64,000 bases of DNA from Adiantum capillus-veneris (taxonomy: Eukaryota > Streptophyta > Polypodiopsida > Polypodiales > Pteridaceae): positions 46,669,098 through 46,733,097 of the forward strand of contig CM043962.1 of assembly GCA_014529385.2 (NCBI GenBank), written 5' to 3'. Made by a program: the position numbers and the translations under genes. Shown here in pieces: positions 11,609 to 22,290 of the stretch. The stretch's first letter is position 1; each line of letters begins with the position of its first letter. The notes below the pieces were generated by a model that had not been told where the DNA came from, made no database searches, and saw nothing but the letters and a program-made list of their open reading frames with translations.

Positions 11609-13188
11609 AATGGCCTAGTAACTTGTGTGTAGTGGAAAATAGCATAGGCAAAGTGAGCATTTCATTAGAATAGATTCCTAATGAGCATAGCAAGAGTGCT
11701 TGGATGGAGAGAGAGAGCAACAAAAAGCATAACACCTTGCTAGATAGGCATGAGTTAAGCTATTGACAACAGTCGAGGACCGGATTTACATGGAGCCGGT
11801 CCCCCCTCCAAAAGGCTTTGTATTATAGGTTTCCACCATCAAGGGAGACATTTCACAATACAATTCTTGGTGTTCCTTCAATAACTAGCTAGTGGAATGA
11901 AGACGGAAGCTTTAAGCACTAAGCAAACACTTTAAAACACAACATCAATTCCCTCACGGTCTCAGACCCAAGACCTCACACACCTTCGAAGATGACGAGA
12001 GCTAGCGGGGTATGAGAGTACATTGAGAGGAAGGAGTAGTCTTACGAGAATGAAGTATATCTCCTCTCATAATCACTCATAATAGCTTAGCATAGCTTAG
12101 TAATTAGCATGGTAGAGCATATGAGCATGCATTGAAGCTTGTCTCTTGGTTGGATTTGCATCACAAAGCCAAGAGTTGTTGGTGTAGGCCTCCCTTCTCA
12201 CAAGCTTGGGGTAGATGATGAGCTTTCCATTAAAGTTTGAGAAGGAGAGAGAGAGTCTTCTTGCTTCACACATGAGATTGTGTGAGAGTGTGTGTGATAA
12301 TGCCTTGTCAAATTCAGCCCCTCTCTTTCTTGGTCGACCCCTCTTGGAATTTACTCATGCTGGCACCCCATTGGACCTTGCAAAGCTTAGCCAATGAAAA
12401 TTGAGAAGCATAAGTGATAGCCTTGTGACAAGTGTCCCCCGTTCCCCTTTTATGAGAGCTTTAGGAAATTAATTAATGCAATTAAACTCTCATTGGACCC
12501 CTTAGTCTTTTGGCCAATAGGAATCAGGCAAGCCATTAGGCTGTTGAATGCTCATTGGACCCCTTTTGAGATTGGCCAATAGTCTTCTAGAGAGCTTAAT
12601 TCTTATTGGTTCTTTTATGAAGTGTTTTTAAATGAAATAAGCTAAAAGTACTCTAGCCTAATTCTCATTGGTCCACCTCTATGGCCATCCAATAGGATTT
12701 GAATGCATCTTGGGGGCAACTGGGCTAGGGAGCAGGGAGCTGACATGTGTCCACTATGCCCTTTGTGTAAAGGGCCTTGCATGAGTGTGTGTGTGTGTGT
12801 GTGTGTGTTGTGTGTTTCTCTCTTATCCCCTACTAAAAGGGCTTGCCCCCTCCTCTTTAGCAGCTTGCAAAGACTTTTTGTACACTCTCAAGCATCCAAT
12901 TTTCCTAAGCATTGACCATTGGACTTAACTTTGAATTTTGGAACCTTAGCATTTTGGAAGTCTTAATGGGTTGAACCTTAGGACTTTAAAGCCCATTGCT
13001 TGCACATTGCTCTTCTGCAGATGGTCTCCCTTTGGATCCCTATTTTCCCTCCTTTGGATCCCTACTATGATCAGTCTGCTAGCCTTACCAATAATCTAGC
13101 TTTTTCTCCCCTGGTACTTCTCCATATTAAATGATCAGTTTAACATGAGAAAATCATTTAGGAAAATTAGATATTAGTTATTAAGACA
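11609..13188 (-). repeat. Solo LTR of the Gypsy D family
   Basis: About 1.58 kb, similar throughout to the LTRs at 34432-36133 and 58050-59707. Shared landmarks are GAGGACCGGATTTA followed by GGAGCCGGTCCCCCC, an internal TG microsatellite (12787-12809), and an end with ATCATTTAG...GATATTAG. No internal Gypsy sequence adjoins either end, so it is a solo LTR. CAACT occurs at 11604-11608 and at 13189-13193, consistent with a 5-bp target duplication, although the inner (left) end has lost the expected TGT. It splits the coiled-coil reading frame. Solo LTRs usually arise by recombination between the two LTRs of one element. Confidence 0.8.
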
Positions 13189-13604
13189 CAACTTCAATGC
13201 CTCGACCACTATGTCCTTGTTGATAACCACTTCAACTTTTTAGCCTGAGCAGATCCATCCTCTTTGGTAGTTGATAATAGTTCATAGGCCCATTGGAAAT
13301 CTACTCCACATGGATCATGGTCATAGAATTCTCGAAGTCCCAGTCTTCCGTTGGCTTCTATAGCGTCTGGCCTTACGGCTACATCATAAACTTCCTTGGG
13401 TAGCATTTGTAACTCTACTTGGTTTCCATTTTCACTCTTGAACCTTCCGGTGAAGACTGTAGGGTTGTTTTCTTCAAGTTGTTCTTTGGATAGGTAGGTT
13501 GCCTTTTCCGTTTTCACAGAGCTCGGCTCTAACTGGTATGGTGGCAATTCTTGCAGCTCCTCTTTCTGAGTCATCCTCTTCTTTGCTTTTTCAGCCGCTT
13601 GCAT
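13189..13604 (-). pseudogene. Unrecognised protein remnant, upstream part before the solo LTR
   Basis: Minus-strand frame of 131 codons starting MQAAEKAKKRMTQKEELQ. It has an N-terminal Lys/Glu/Gln-rich segment, then a more globular part (NPTVFTGRFKSENGN, REFYDHDPCGVDFQWAYELL). Near its end a shift into the neighbouring frame gives a continuing protein-like reading (EVVINKDIVVEALK) that runs into the LTR, so the 5' and 3' parts were probably one gene before the LTR inserted. The family is unknown. The start codon is uncertain because upstream sequence is A+T-rich with several stops. Confidence 0.5.
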
Positions 13605-13683
13605 TGCACCTAATAGGAGAATACAGTGTCAAAACATGTAAAGATCAAAACCATGCAATCCAGGCAAAATTTGCGTCCAACGT

Positions 13684-14951
13684 AAATAATCGCAATTAGT
13701 TACAGCTGGGGAATTTTTCTAACTTTTTGCATTTTTGACATCATAGGCTTGAAATATATGTGATCTAGATACTCTGAGTGAAGTGTGGCTCATTTGAGTG
13801 CACATAGTGAAATGGTGTCAGATTCAGGCTTCAGACTCTGAAACAGTAGATATAAAGGGATTTTGTGATCCAAATTTGATCAAACTTGATTGGTGGGCTT
13901 GGCACATCATTTGCTTTGGTCCCATAAGGTCAAAGTTAAAATTTGAACCCATTTTGGTGAAAAACTAAATAATCGCGATTATTAACTTTTTCATCAACTT
14001 GAACATTTTTTGTTGCAAATTGATTCTAGACATGATATAGAGCCTTTATGTGAGATATAGGATGATTTAGACAAAAAAATGTGACTGTAACTCAAAATTT
14101 GGGCAAAAGAGCCTTTTGTGCATTTTTTGACAAAATCAAAGATTTTCTTGATCTTTTGGGTTCATACTTGACATGTGGCATGAGATAGATGTGTACAAGT
14201 GATAGGTGAAGTAAGCCAATGATGCACAAAAATAAATAATAGCGATTATTAACAACAGCTGTATCTTTTGCTTGAAAATATAATTTTATGACCTACACAT
14301 CTTTAATACATCCAAAACAAGTCCTAAAATGAATTTGGTAAGATTTGGTCATGTCGGCATCACTTCGTGCTCTTGTCAACTCTGGAATCATTGGTTTTTG
14401 TTAATACTTGGCATGTAGAGTTGTTTGGTCACTTTTGAAACCATGGACTTGTCCGCTACATAGTCCTGATGCTACTCATCCAATTTGGGTTCATTCGAAG
14501 TCAGTTTGACTTCATATGTCAAATTTGACACTTTGTAGTCTTTGAGATATTTCCTGTTGTTTGAGAGCTTGCTTGACTGTTTTCGTGAAACCATCTAGGT
14601 ACATTGTGTATAGACCTTGTCTATAAGCTGTCCGTGGAGTCAGAATCCAATTCTGGCATGTGGCAAAAACCTAGATTATTTATTTGGGACCCCCTCGACC
14701 CCTGCCATGGTCATCTAGCAATATGGACGTGTTCTAATATCTAGGGGCATGCTACAGTTTAATTCACGTCCGATTTGGTTGAGCCGATAGGCTGCCAGGG
14801 TCGTTTTTGTGTCGTAGGAGTTTGTACATAGTTGAGATTCTAGGGCTTTTTCTTGAGCCTAAACTTGCTACCCGATTGTATAGAAAGGTTCTTTGACGAG
14901 TTTAGAACTTACCCCTCATGTCTCGTGTGAGACGGTAGTGAAAATGGGCGA
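13684..14951 (-). other. Leader-like non-coding region with three copies of a palindrome
   Basis: No reading frame of note. It contains a perfect 16-bp palindrome AATAATCGCGATTATT at 13968-13983, a copy with one central change at 14235-14250, and a weaker one at 13685-13700. On the minus strand this stretch sits just upstream of the unrecognised reading frame. It ends at 14952, where plus-strand TGTTGACTCC could be an inverted LTR end (GGAGTCAACA on the minus strand). The layout parallels the leader of Gypsy E, but no convincing primer site was found, so the assignment as a retroelement leader is inference. Confidence 0.4.
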
Positions 14952-15733
14952 CTGTTGACTCCAAAAATCGTGCACGAAGAAGATAGAGAGCTCTCTCCTC
15001 CAAGAGTGACTAGTGGAAATGAGGCGATTTTGGGCTACCTTGGATATCTATACTCTGACTCCCCAAACTATTTTTCCCTAGATTCCCTTGTTAGTCCTAC
15101 TAGGCCATGAACTCTACATTAGACTCAAAAAATTCTTCAATCGGACTTCGTTAACTCATTCTGCGAGAATTTGCAAAAGCAAGCCTTGGCGGCCTAATTT
15201 AGGCTTCTCGCTTCCATCTGTCGTTTTGATTGAAATTTTTTGTGCATGTCTATCTTGTTCTTCTAATCATCAACATATCTTCAATATCTCCATCTGAGCT
15301 CATTTGCTATTTATTATTAATTTTTGACGCGTTTATCAAAAAAATCAAATAAAATAATAAAATACACTGAAAAAGCAAATTGAAAAATCAACAATTAAGA
15401 TAATCCATTGAAGAACGCTATTCTATTGCTTTTTGGTGGATTTCTCCATTTTTAAGCTCCAATATCAAGAAAAGTTGATGAAAATAAGCAAAAAAGGCTA
15501 TTTTTAATGTATTTTCTGATTGTATATGCACTATTTACACTCATCGGGAAGATGTTATCAGTTGAAATTTTCCTCTTGATTATTTTTAAGGGTATTATTA
15601 GATAGTTTTTCAAAAAACCACACGTTAACATCCAACTTTTTCCTCCCTCTTCAAACATTGCACTTAACTATTGAAGTTTCCTTCAACCCCTCCTAGATGG
15701 AGTACTCTGGGACGACTGTGTGCATGGATTGCG
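14952..15733. other. Non-coding, possibly an LTR of the minus-strand element
   Basis: Begins TGTTGACTCC and is A+T-rich after 15300. No second copy exists in the window to define LTR limits, and no coding is visible. Confidence 0.25.
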
Positions 15734-16940
15734 TTAATTGTGTCTATGCATAGCCATGGTTGTCTCTATCATGCTTTGAAGATCGATGCAATTCAAACCA
15801 TTATGTGGTGCAAGAGTTGGGTCTTGAGTAGTTAACTCAAGGGTTTCCGTGGTCGAGGTTTCTTGCTGCTGGTTTCTAAATAGCAGATTTTGTAGTTTGT
15901 GTGCTCTCTGTTTGATTGTACCATTTGGATGCTTTGACAAAGTGATTTCCTACATTGTAGGTATCAATGATGATGGTTGCTGAGGTTTAGCTCTCCATTG
16001 GTATTTTGGTTTTCTGTCGATGTATTGTTGTGGTTGAGTGTTTTGAGATTTAACCTTCCACTAATTCATCGTCTTGACAGTTTGTGGAGAAGATAAATGC
16101 TCCTTTGGATTCCAAACCCATCTAGTGCTAGTTTCTCTTCTGAAAGATGTTTTTCTTTGAGTTGTCAAATGTGAAACTTTTTTTAGTATGGTAGACGAGT
16201 TTTTAGGCACCCAAATTTGAGAAGGATAGTGCTTGAGTTGTGCTTTTGGTACCCAAATTTGCCTGACTCCTTGCATGCTACTTGTAGCATTTGCTTGTTT
16301 AGAGAACGAAGTAGATTGACGACTTCTTGGTTTCTCTTGTGGGCGACCTCTTTTCCATTTCTCTTTGCTCGGTGCAATTGGAACAAAGAGTTGTCCTCCT
16401 TTAAGTGATAGCTTGAGTTGATTGGTGTCCCAATCTGGTACTGCCTTTTATGTCCGCATCCATGAGATTCCAAGAATCATCATTTCATTCATATGTTCAT
16501 CTAGTATGCATACAAATTGATGAGGGCATGAACATCCATGTACTCTATCACATTCAAGCTAACCACTCCCAATGCCGGTGTTGGGTTTTTGTTGCATCCT
16601 TTGATAGCAGATATTCCAGATGTTAAAGACTGATTCGTAGCTTTCTTGTAAGTGGAATAACTGATTGCATTCATTCAAGGTCCGGTATCTACCAATGCAT
16701 TTGTGCTATGATTGTTCAGTTGTACTTTAATGCGAAGGTCCATTCCATCCAATCATTCATCATCCGTTGATAGTGCATCATTCTATGATTCCCATAGTCT
16801 GTCATCTTGTTCCAAAGTGTTGATGGAAATAAGTGTTTGTTGATTTCTAAAAGCAGCTTTCCTCTTGAGTACTCAAAGTTAAGCTTCCTCTTGGGGTTGA
16901 TCAATAACCTGCTATTGTTTAATCTTTCTCTACTTTTCTA
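15734..16940 (-). pseudogene. Retroelement-like remnant downstream of integrase, unrecognised
   Basis: Short minus-strand frames separated by stops. At 16061-16276 a WVPK or WVWNPK motif recurs three times (QIWVPKAQ, QIWVPKNS, RWVWNPKE), and a Lys/Arg/Gln-rich stretch (KEVAHKRNQEVVNLL) precedes it. Gly-poor, Gln/Lys-rich and without catalytic motifs, it could be a decayed gag or an extra frame downstream of the integrase at 16968. I do not recognise a family. Confidence 0.35.
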
Positions 16941-16967
16941 CATGCATCTTCTCTAGAAAATTCTTTG

Positions 16968-18950
16968 TTAGTGGGGAAAATGGTATTTCTTAAAGCGGCA
17001 TCCACTAATCCAGTTAGCCATTGGTTCACCATCTATAGTGGACAACTTTACTGCTCCACTTGGGGATACATCTTCAATGATAAACGGTCCATTTCCCTTT
17101 TTCTTGAACTTAGAAATGTGTTGCTTAAGGGAATAAACTAAGACTAAGTCCCCTTTTTTGAAGATTTTTGTGACTAAATGTGAATCAAAAGATTGTTTTT
17201 GTTTTCTTTTTTGTGCATAGATGTGAGCTACATTTGTTAGCCTTTGCTCATGAAGCTTTTCTAAATCTTCAAGCCTCTCTGACAATTCATGTCCGGTCCA
17301 CTCAAGATCCTTAGCTACCCTTAGTGTCGGCAGTAGAAATTCTATCGGTAGTATGGCATCATGACCATAAACAAGATAAAAGGGTGTAGCATTTTAAAGT
17401 TGTCTTGAAGGAAACTCTATAAACCCATAGAGAGGCACGTAGATTCATTTCCCACTCAGTTCGTCCTTAACTAACCACTTTAGTCAATACCGAGCTAAGA
17501 ATTTTATTCGTGTGCTCAGCTTGTCCTTTTTCTTGTGGATGATATGGAGCAAATTTGTTATAGATGACCATAAATTCATTCAGCAGATACTCAATTACCT
17601 CGTTGAGGAAATGAGTTCCCCTATCACTAACAATTTCTATTGGAAGTCAATATCTTGTGAATACATTCTCAGATAAGAATGCAGTTGTGCTTCTAGGATC
17701 ATTTGTTGTGGTTGCCTTAGCCTCTGCCCACTTGGTCAAATAGTCCGTAGCTACAATGATATATTGAGCTTGAGTTCTATAAGCAGGTGGTGACAAAATC
17801 TATGTCCCATTTTGCAAAAGCTCTAGCCCCCATCATTGGTCTTAAAGGCATGCTATCTACCTTGGTTGGCATTTTTGCTCGTTGATATGCATCACATCTT
17901 CAAAAATATTCTTTGGCATCTGCAAAAAGTGTGGGCCACCATATGCCTACCTTTAAAATTGCTCTAGTTGTGGTTTCACTAGAAAAGTGGCCTCCAGCTA
18001 ATCCAACATATGCTTGTTCTAGAGTGGGGATATATTCATCTTCATTAGCATAGAGACGCAAATGTTGGTCCTTTCCTCTCCGATACAATTGATTCCAATA
18101 AGAGCATAGCCTCCTACTTCAGTTTCAATAGATCTTTGGCGGCGTTTACTCATATCCTTCAGAAATGTTCTGCTTTTGATAAGTAAGTAACTAGATAGTT
18201 ACTCCACTTAAGAACGAGTGATATTGGAATAATATCACATGAGGTATGGGTGCTTGTTTTTGGCATTGAAGTCGGTTTTTCACAAATGAGTGAACATCAC
18301 TCCTCATGGTTGGCCAAAATACTCCAAGTCTCAAGGTCCTTGCATAGTTTGGTCTTCCGCAAAGTGAAGTCCTACTATGGTAATGTGTGCTTGACTTAGG
18401 TATTGGGTTTTCTCCTCATGATTAATACACAAAAGAAATATTCCATCTCAATTTCTTATGTATAGCCTTCCAGCTAGTAACTGATACATAGCCGATTGTC
18501 CAATTAATGCTGGTGTATAGGAAGTGGTAATTGAGATCCCACTTGGCTATTGTTATCAATGAAACCATACCTTTTGACCAACAGGGTATCGTTTCTACGG
18601 AGAACAGATTTGCATTTGGTAGATCATCGGCTATCCCTTTTGGTGGTTCTCTTGTAATAATCCTTGATAAATGATCTGCTCTTGGTGTGTGGTGCCCTTT
18701 TTTACAACTACACCTTGAAATCAAATTCCAAAAGAATGATGAACCATCTCACTATTCTCCCTATGTTGCATGGCTTGTTGACCAAGTACAATAAAGCTTG
18801 GTGGTCTCACGAATTTGTTGGCTAGTACGTAATGTCTATACTTTTTACGGCATAGATCATCCCTAATCCTTCTCTTTCGGTGGTTGTTTCCATTTCAGTG
18901 GTATACATCTCCTTTAGAGTTTTCTTCAACTTTGGATTTTTTTTTTCCAT
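16968..18950 (-). pseudogene. Gypsy pol remnant: RNase H to integrase C-terminus
   Basis: On the minus strand the order is RNase H tail (ADHLSRI near 18670, DDLPNANLFSV), integrase H2C2 zinc module (MYRRGKDQHLRLYANEDEY, then VGLAGGHFSSETT and WWPTLFADAKEYF at 17900-18088), core with HPQEKGQAEHTNK (about 17540), and a C-terminal GPF-type segment (GNGPFIIEDVSPSGAVKL, SGCRFKKYHF) at 16968-17285. The core is interrupted by stops and at least one shift near 17390. RT and protease are missing. The C-terminal segment matches the usual plant Gypsy integrase end and shows no chromodomain. It probably belongs to the element whose primer site lies at 19771, after a large deletion of gag-PR-RT. Confidence 0.75.
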
Positions 18951-19770
18951 TCAACTCGTGTCATGGATGATCCATCATCCTGATGCTTAGGTTTTGATTG
19001 AGTTTCCTTTCTCATTTTCCTTGATGTTTTTTATGTCCCATGTTTGTTGTTTTACCAAACTACCGCTTTCACACTTATTTTATTCATGCAGCTGCCTTTG
19101 TCATCACACATATCTGTGCTCCACTGTCTATGTAAGCCTATACCTACATTTGTTTCTCAATGACTACATCCACAAGAGAAAGAACATCAACTTGACTACC
19201 CACCCTTAAGGTCATATTTCGCACCACTTGCACATTGCCCTTAGCCTTTGGTAGCCTAGTTCTTACACTTGTGGACCACTACCTCCATAAATTGGGGTTC
19301 AAAGCCAGCAATTTCCCAAAGATTATATTATCTTTTTTACTTTAAACATCACTTATCAAATCATACTCGGGGTAGCCACGTCCTAGCTGAAAATATGTGT
19401 GATTGATCCTATGTCACCTTCTCCTTTTGTTGGTTTCAGGCTACTCCCTACCCTCGTACACTTTCTCTTTACCTTTACAAGCTCTAGTTTCCCTCTTGGT
19501 TTTTGTCTCCCTTTCGTCTCTTGCCGTCTTGTTGGCCAAGACTTCAACATCCTATTTGTCAACCCCAATAATGTTAACCCTTTGCACATTCATCAATACC
19601 TAATGGAGTAGATGGTGCTTGTTTTTCAACAACTTGCTCCTCCCATTGACCCTAGTATTGCCCTTGACCTCTATCTCTGTCAGAAATGGATTTGTAGAAA
19701 GCATTAAAAATTACAAAACTGTAGGAAAGCCAAAAAAAAGTTGCATCCCAAGCTAAATGCACAACACCTC
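18951..19770 (-). other. Decayed interior between Gypsy primer site and pol
   Basis: About 800 bp with only short frames. A basic minus-strand segment (19383-19589) may be the end of gag. Far too short to hold gag, protease and RT, so most of the interior has been deleted. Confidence 0.35.
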
Positions 19771-19787
19771 GCTGGCAGCGGTGCCAA
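19771..19787 (-). other. Gypsy primer-binding site (TTGGCACCGCTGCC type)
   Basis: The reverse complement reads TTGGCACCGCTGCCAGC, close to the TTGGCGCCGCTGCCGGG site of Gypsy E at 53088. It sits three bases from a plausible LTR end (TGTCATATTG at 19791 on the plus strand), as expected for a minus-strand element. Confidence 0.65.
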
Positions 19788-19790
19788 AAA

Positions 19791-21600
19791 TGTCATATTG
19801 TAGGGGACTTGATGTGCACTGTGTTTGAGCCACTAAGGCTGCAAGCACACACCCCGTGTGTAGGGAAGCTCACGAACGCAAAGAGTGTGTCACTCACCTA
19901 TGTCTCTCTATTATTGCAAGAATCTTGTGCCGCCTTGAAGAGGGAGCCCGGCCTCGCCGTTGCTCAAATGCCTCGTCGTTGTCTCGTAAGGTGGTTCGCT
20001 CACACCCCCCCCTCCCCCCCTTGCTCGTACACACATGCTCTCAAACACTCACACACAACAAGAATATATGCTAGAGAGGAGGAGAGCAACAATTCATACA
20101 TTCAAGAATAAGAGAAAAGTTAGGGTTACAAGCCCTTATTTGAGTCATCCCAACCACACTCGGCCGACAGTTAGTATGCTATCTCTCTTTGTCTCTCTCT
20201 ACTAAATGTGGTGTGCACCCATCATCGACGATCACCCATGAATACATGTGTGGAGCCAACAAGCCTGCGGCCCATAGCTCAATAATGATAACGAGGATGA
20301 CCAAAATTAACATGAGGACATGGTATATGGCCTATAAGGGGCACTCCCATTAGACATCGGATGCGTGGAGAGAGAGCTCAAAGGCGTTGGCCGTGGAGTT
20401 GGGGGCCTCGGCACTGCGCGCGGCTGAGCGCTGATGGCGCTCGCAAGTTTTGGGTGGAATTGGCAGCACCTCTGGCCGTCGATAGTGGCCCCGTTGCACA
20501 GTGCAATGATGGCATGGCACCGGAGTTGCAAGGAGCCAATTCACGCACACAATGGGCCCTACCTTTTTGAGGGCAAAGGGGGAGGGCACCGACGGCACCG
20601 TTGGTGCCTCTCCTAAGTGTTGTTACCCGTGATAGCTTAGAGCTTAAACCAACCTGAATGTGGTGGCCCTTCATGCGCCATGCATGCCAAAGATAACATT
20701 CCGACAAAGATAGAAAGAGGGTGGTGCCCATGCCCAAAAAGAGGGGCCAGTCTTTTGCAAGTTGGGGGAGATCATGAGGCCACAAGGGGGCTGTTCTTTT
20801 GGAGAAGACAGAGACCGTGGAGGAGAGCATAGAGAGGAGCTCTCAAGAGAGCTTTTTTGGCAAGCTCAATTGACAACTGCACAGAAGGAGAATTCAAGGA
20901 TTTCTTTGGCACCAATGAAGGCACCAATAGGTTCTATTTCTTTGCCGCTCAGCAAGGGGAGCCGCACAAAGGCGAAGCCGGTGATTGCCCCGTTTTTTTG
21001 TGCTCGAAGGTGTCATGCCAAGATGGGTGGTAGTAACAGATTTCAAGGTTGCTTGTAGATGATGTTTTTTGCCATAATTGAAGCAAACCATAGCAGATTT
21101 TGGTGCCATTTCTTACCCTTTCCCCCCTTCTTATCCTTGCTTTGTTCTAAGCATATGGTGTCGGTGTTTGAGATGTGTATGCCCCCTGGGGCCTGTGTGA
21201 GTGTCTGAGAGAGAAAGAGAGAGCAGTATGTGATGTGTGAAGGTTGTAAACCGGAAAATTTTGTGTGATCTGCTATTAGTTGATACTGCCAAGCATGTGT
21301 GCATATGGTCGTGTGCAGACGGTGATCTGTATACGGATTGTGTGAGTTTTGAAGGTGAACTCTAGTGGATTGGGGTGTAGTGATTATCCTAGGCTATAGA
21401 GAGACAATTTATATGGGTTTCGGGTGTGTTCCCCTTCCCCCCTATCCAACGTGCTATATAGCACAAATTGTAGAAGGCTGTAAGGGACCTGTTATACTGA
21501 AAACGGCATTGACAGAACTTCTACACAAAATGACGAAACAACTTACACAATACTGTCTGTGGTGTAAATAGAGGCTGAAATGCACCCAAAAGAAAAATTT
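19791..21600 (-). repeat. Gypsy LTR, probable, outer end not defined
   Basis: Follows the primer site on the minus strand. It has no protein-coding features. Its outer end is unknown because no second copy occurs in the window; 21600 is only an upper guess, set by the Copia fragment beginning near there. Confidence 0.4.
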
Positions 21601-21739
21601 GAGCAAACCAAGCTCTATGAGCCCTCCCTAAGTATTTGTTGAACTGCTAATGCTCACCAAAACTCACAAAAGTTGGAGAAAGTGAGCATGTGTCTGTTGG
21701 AGCTACTGGCGACTAAGCCCGGGAGGAGGCAACCTTCTC

Positions 21740-21865
21740 TAATACCAATTGTTGGAATTATGGTTGCAAGGAAACACACACAACTTGGAGAAGATGAAGG
21801 AAGCTCAAGGCACACAACAAAGAGTGTATTACTCAAGCAAGACGTAAGAAGAGTTTTATTTGTTT
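21740..21865 (-). repeat. LTR end and primer site of a Copia E-family element
   Basis: The reverse complement ends ...CTTCTCCAAGTTGTGTG...AATTCCAACA, followed by a degenerate primer site (TTGGTATTAGAG). It closely matches the 3' end of the Copia E LTR at about 42430-42514. Only about 120 bp remain. The sequence left of it (about 21600-21740) would be leader. Confidence 0.65.
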
Positions 21866-22186
21866 TTAGGCCGTTTTGAAGCATGTTGGGCAGAGTTGGT
21901 GACAACCATGCAGTTGGCCAGTGGTGACTATTTCAAGCTGGATAAATTTATGGCGTCTCTATCTTTGAAAGTTAGAGAAAAGGTAGATTCTGAAAGCCTA
22001 GAGGACTACAATGGTGCAGTGGCAATTGCAAGATCCAAAATCAAGAAAATGAAGAAGAAAATTGAGCAAGGTGCAATAGGCTACAAGGTAGTGGCTCCTA
22101 CCCAACCTCAGAGCCCCAGAGAGGTTGTCCAAGAAGAAAACCATGGAGAAGACAAGGGTACTTGGTGCCTAGCATTTGAGCTCTGA
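21866..22186 (+). pseudogene. Gag-like fragment
   Basis: About 100 codons open, with FEACWAELVTTMQLASGDYFKL and SLEDYNGAVAIARSKIKKMKKK, reminiscent of the core of a retrotransposon gag (the E.YN or DYN patch followed by a basic helix). There is no zinc knuckle. It is sandwiched between two minus-strand LTR ends. Weak assignment. Confidence 0.35.
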
Positions 22187-22196
22187 ATAGGAAGCT

Positions 22197-22290
22197 GCTC
22201 TGATACCAGTTGTTGGGTTAAGGTGGATAGGTTAGTGTGCCATTCATGCTAATGGCATGCTTGGAGAGGTTAGTGTAGAGCTTGAAAACA
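22197..22290 (-). repeat. Minus-strand primer site and LTR stub
   Basis: GCTCTGATACCA at 22197-22208 is the reverse complement of the initiator-Met primer site. An LTR end TGTTGGGTTAAGG starts at 22211. The LTR is truncated where the Helitron fragment begins, within about 80 bp. Confidence 0.6.

Noticed and set aside
20307-20830. Overlapping open frames of 70-150 codons on both strands
   Set aside because: G+C-rich non-coding LTR sequence; the frames overlap in several phases and show no family features.
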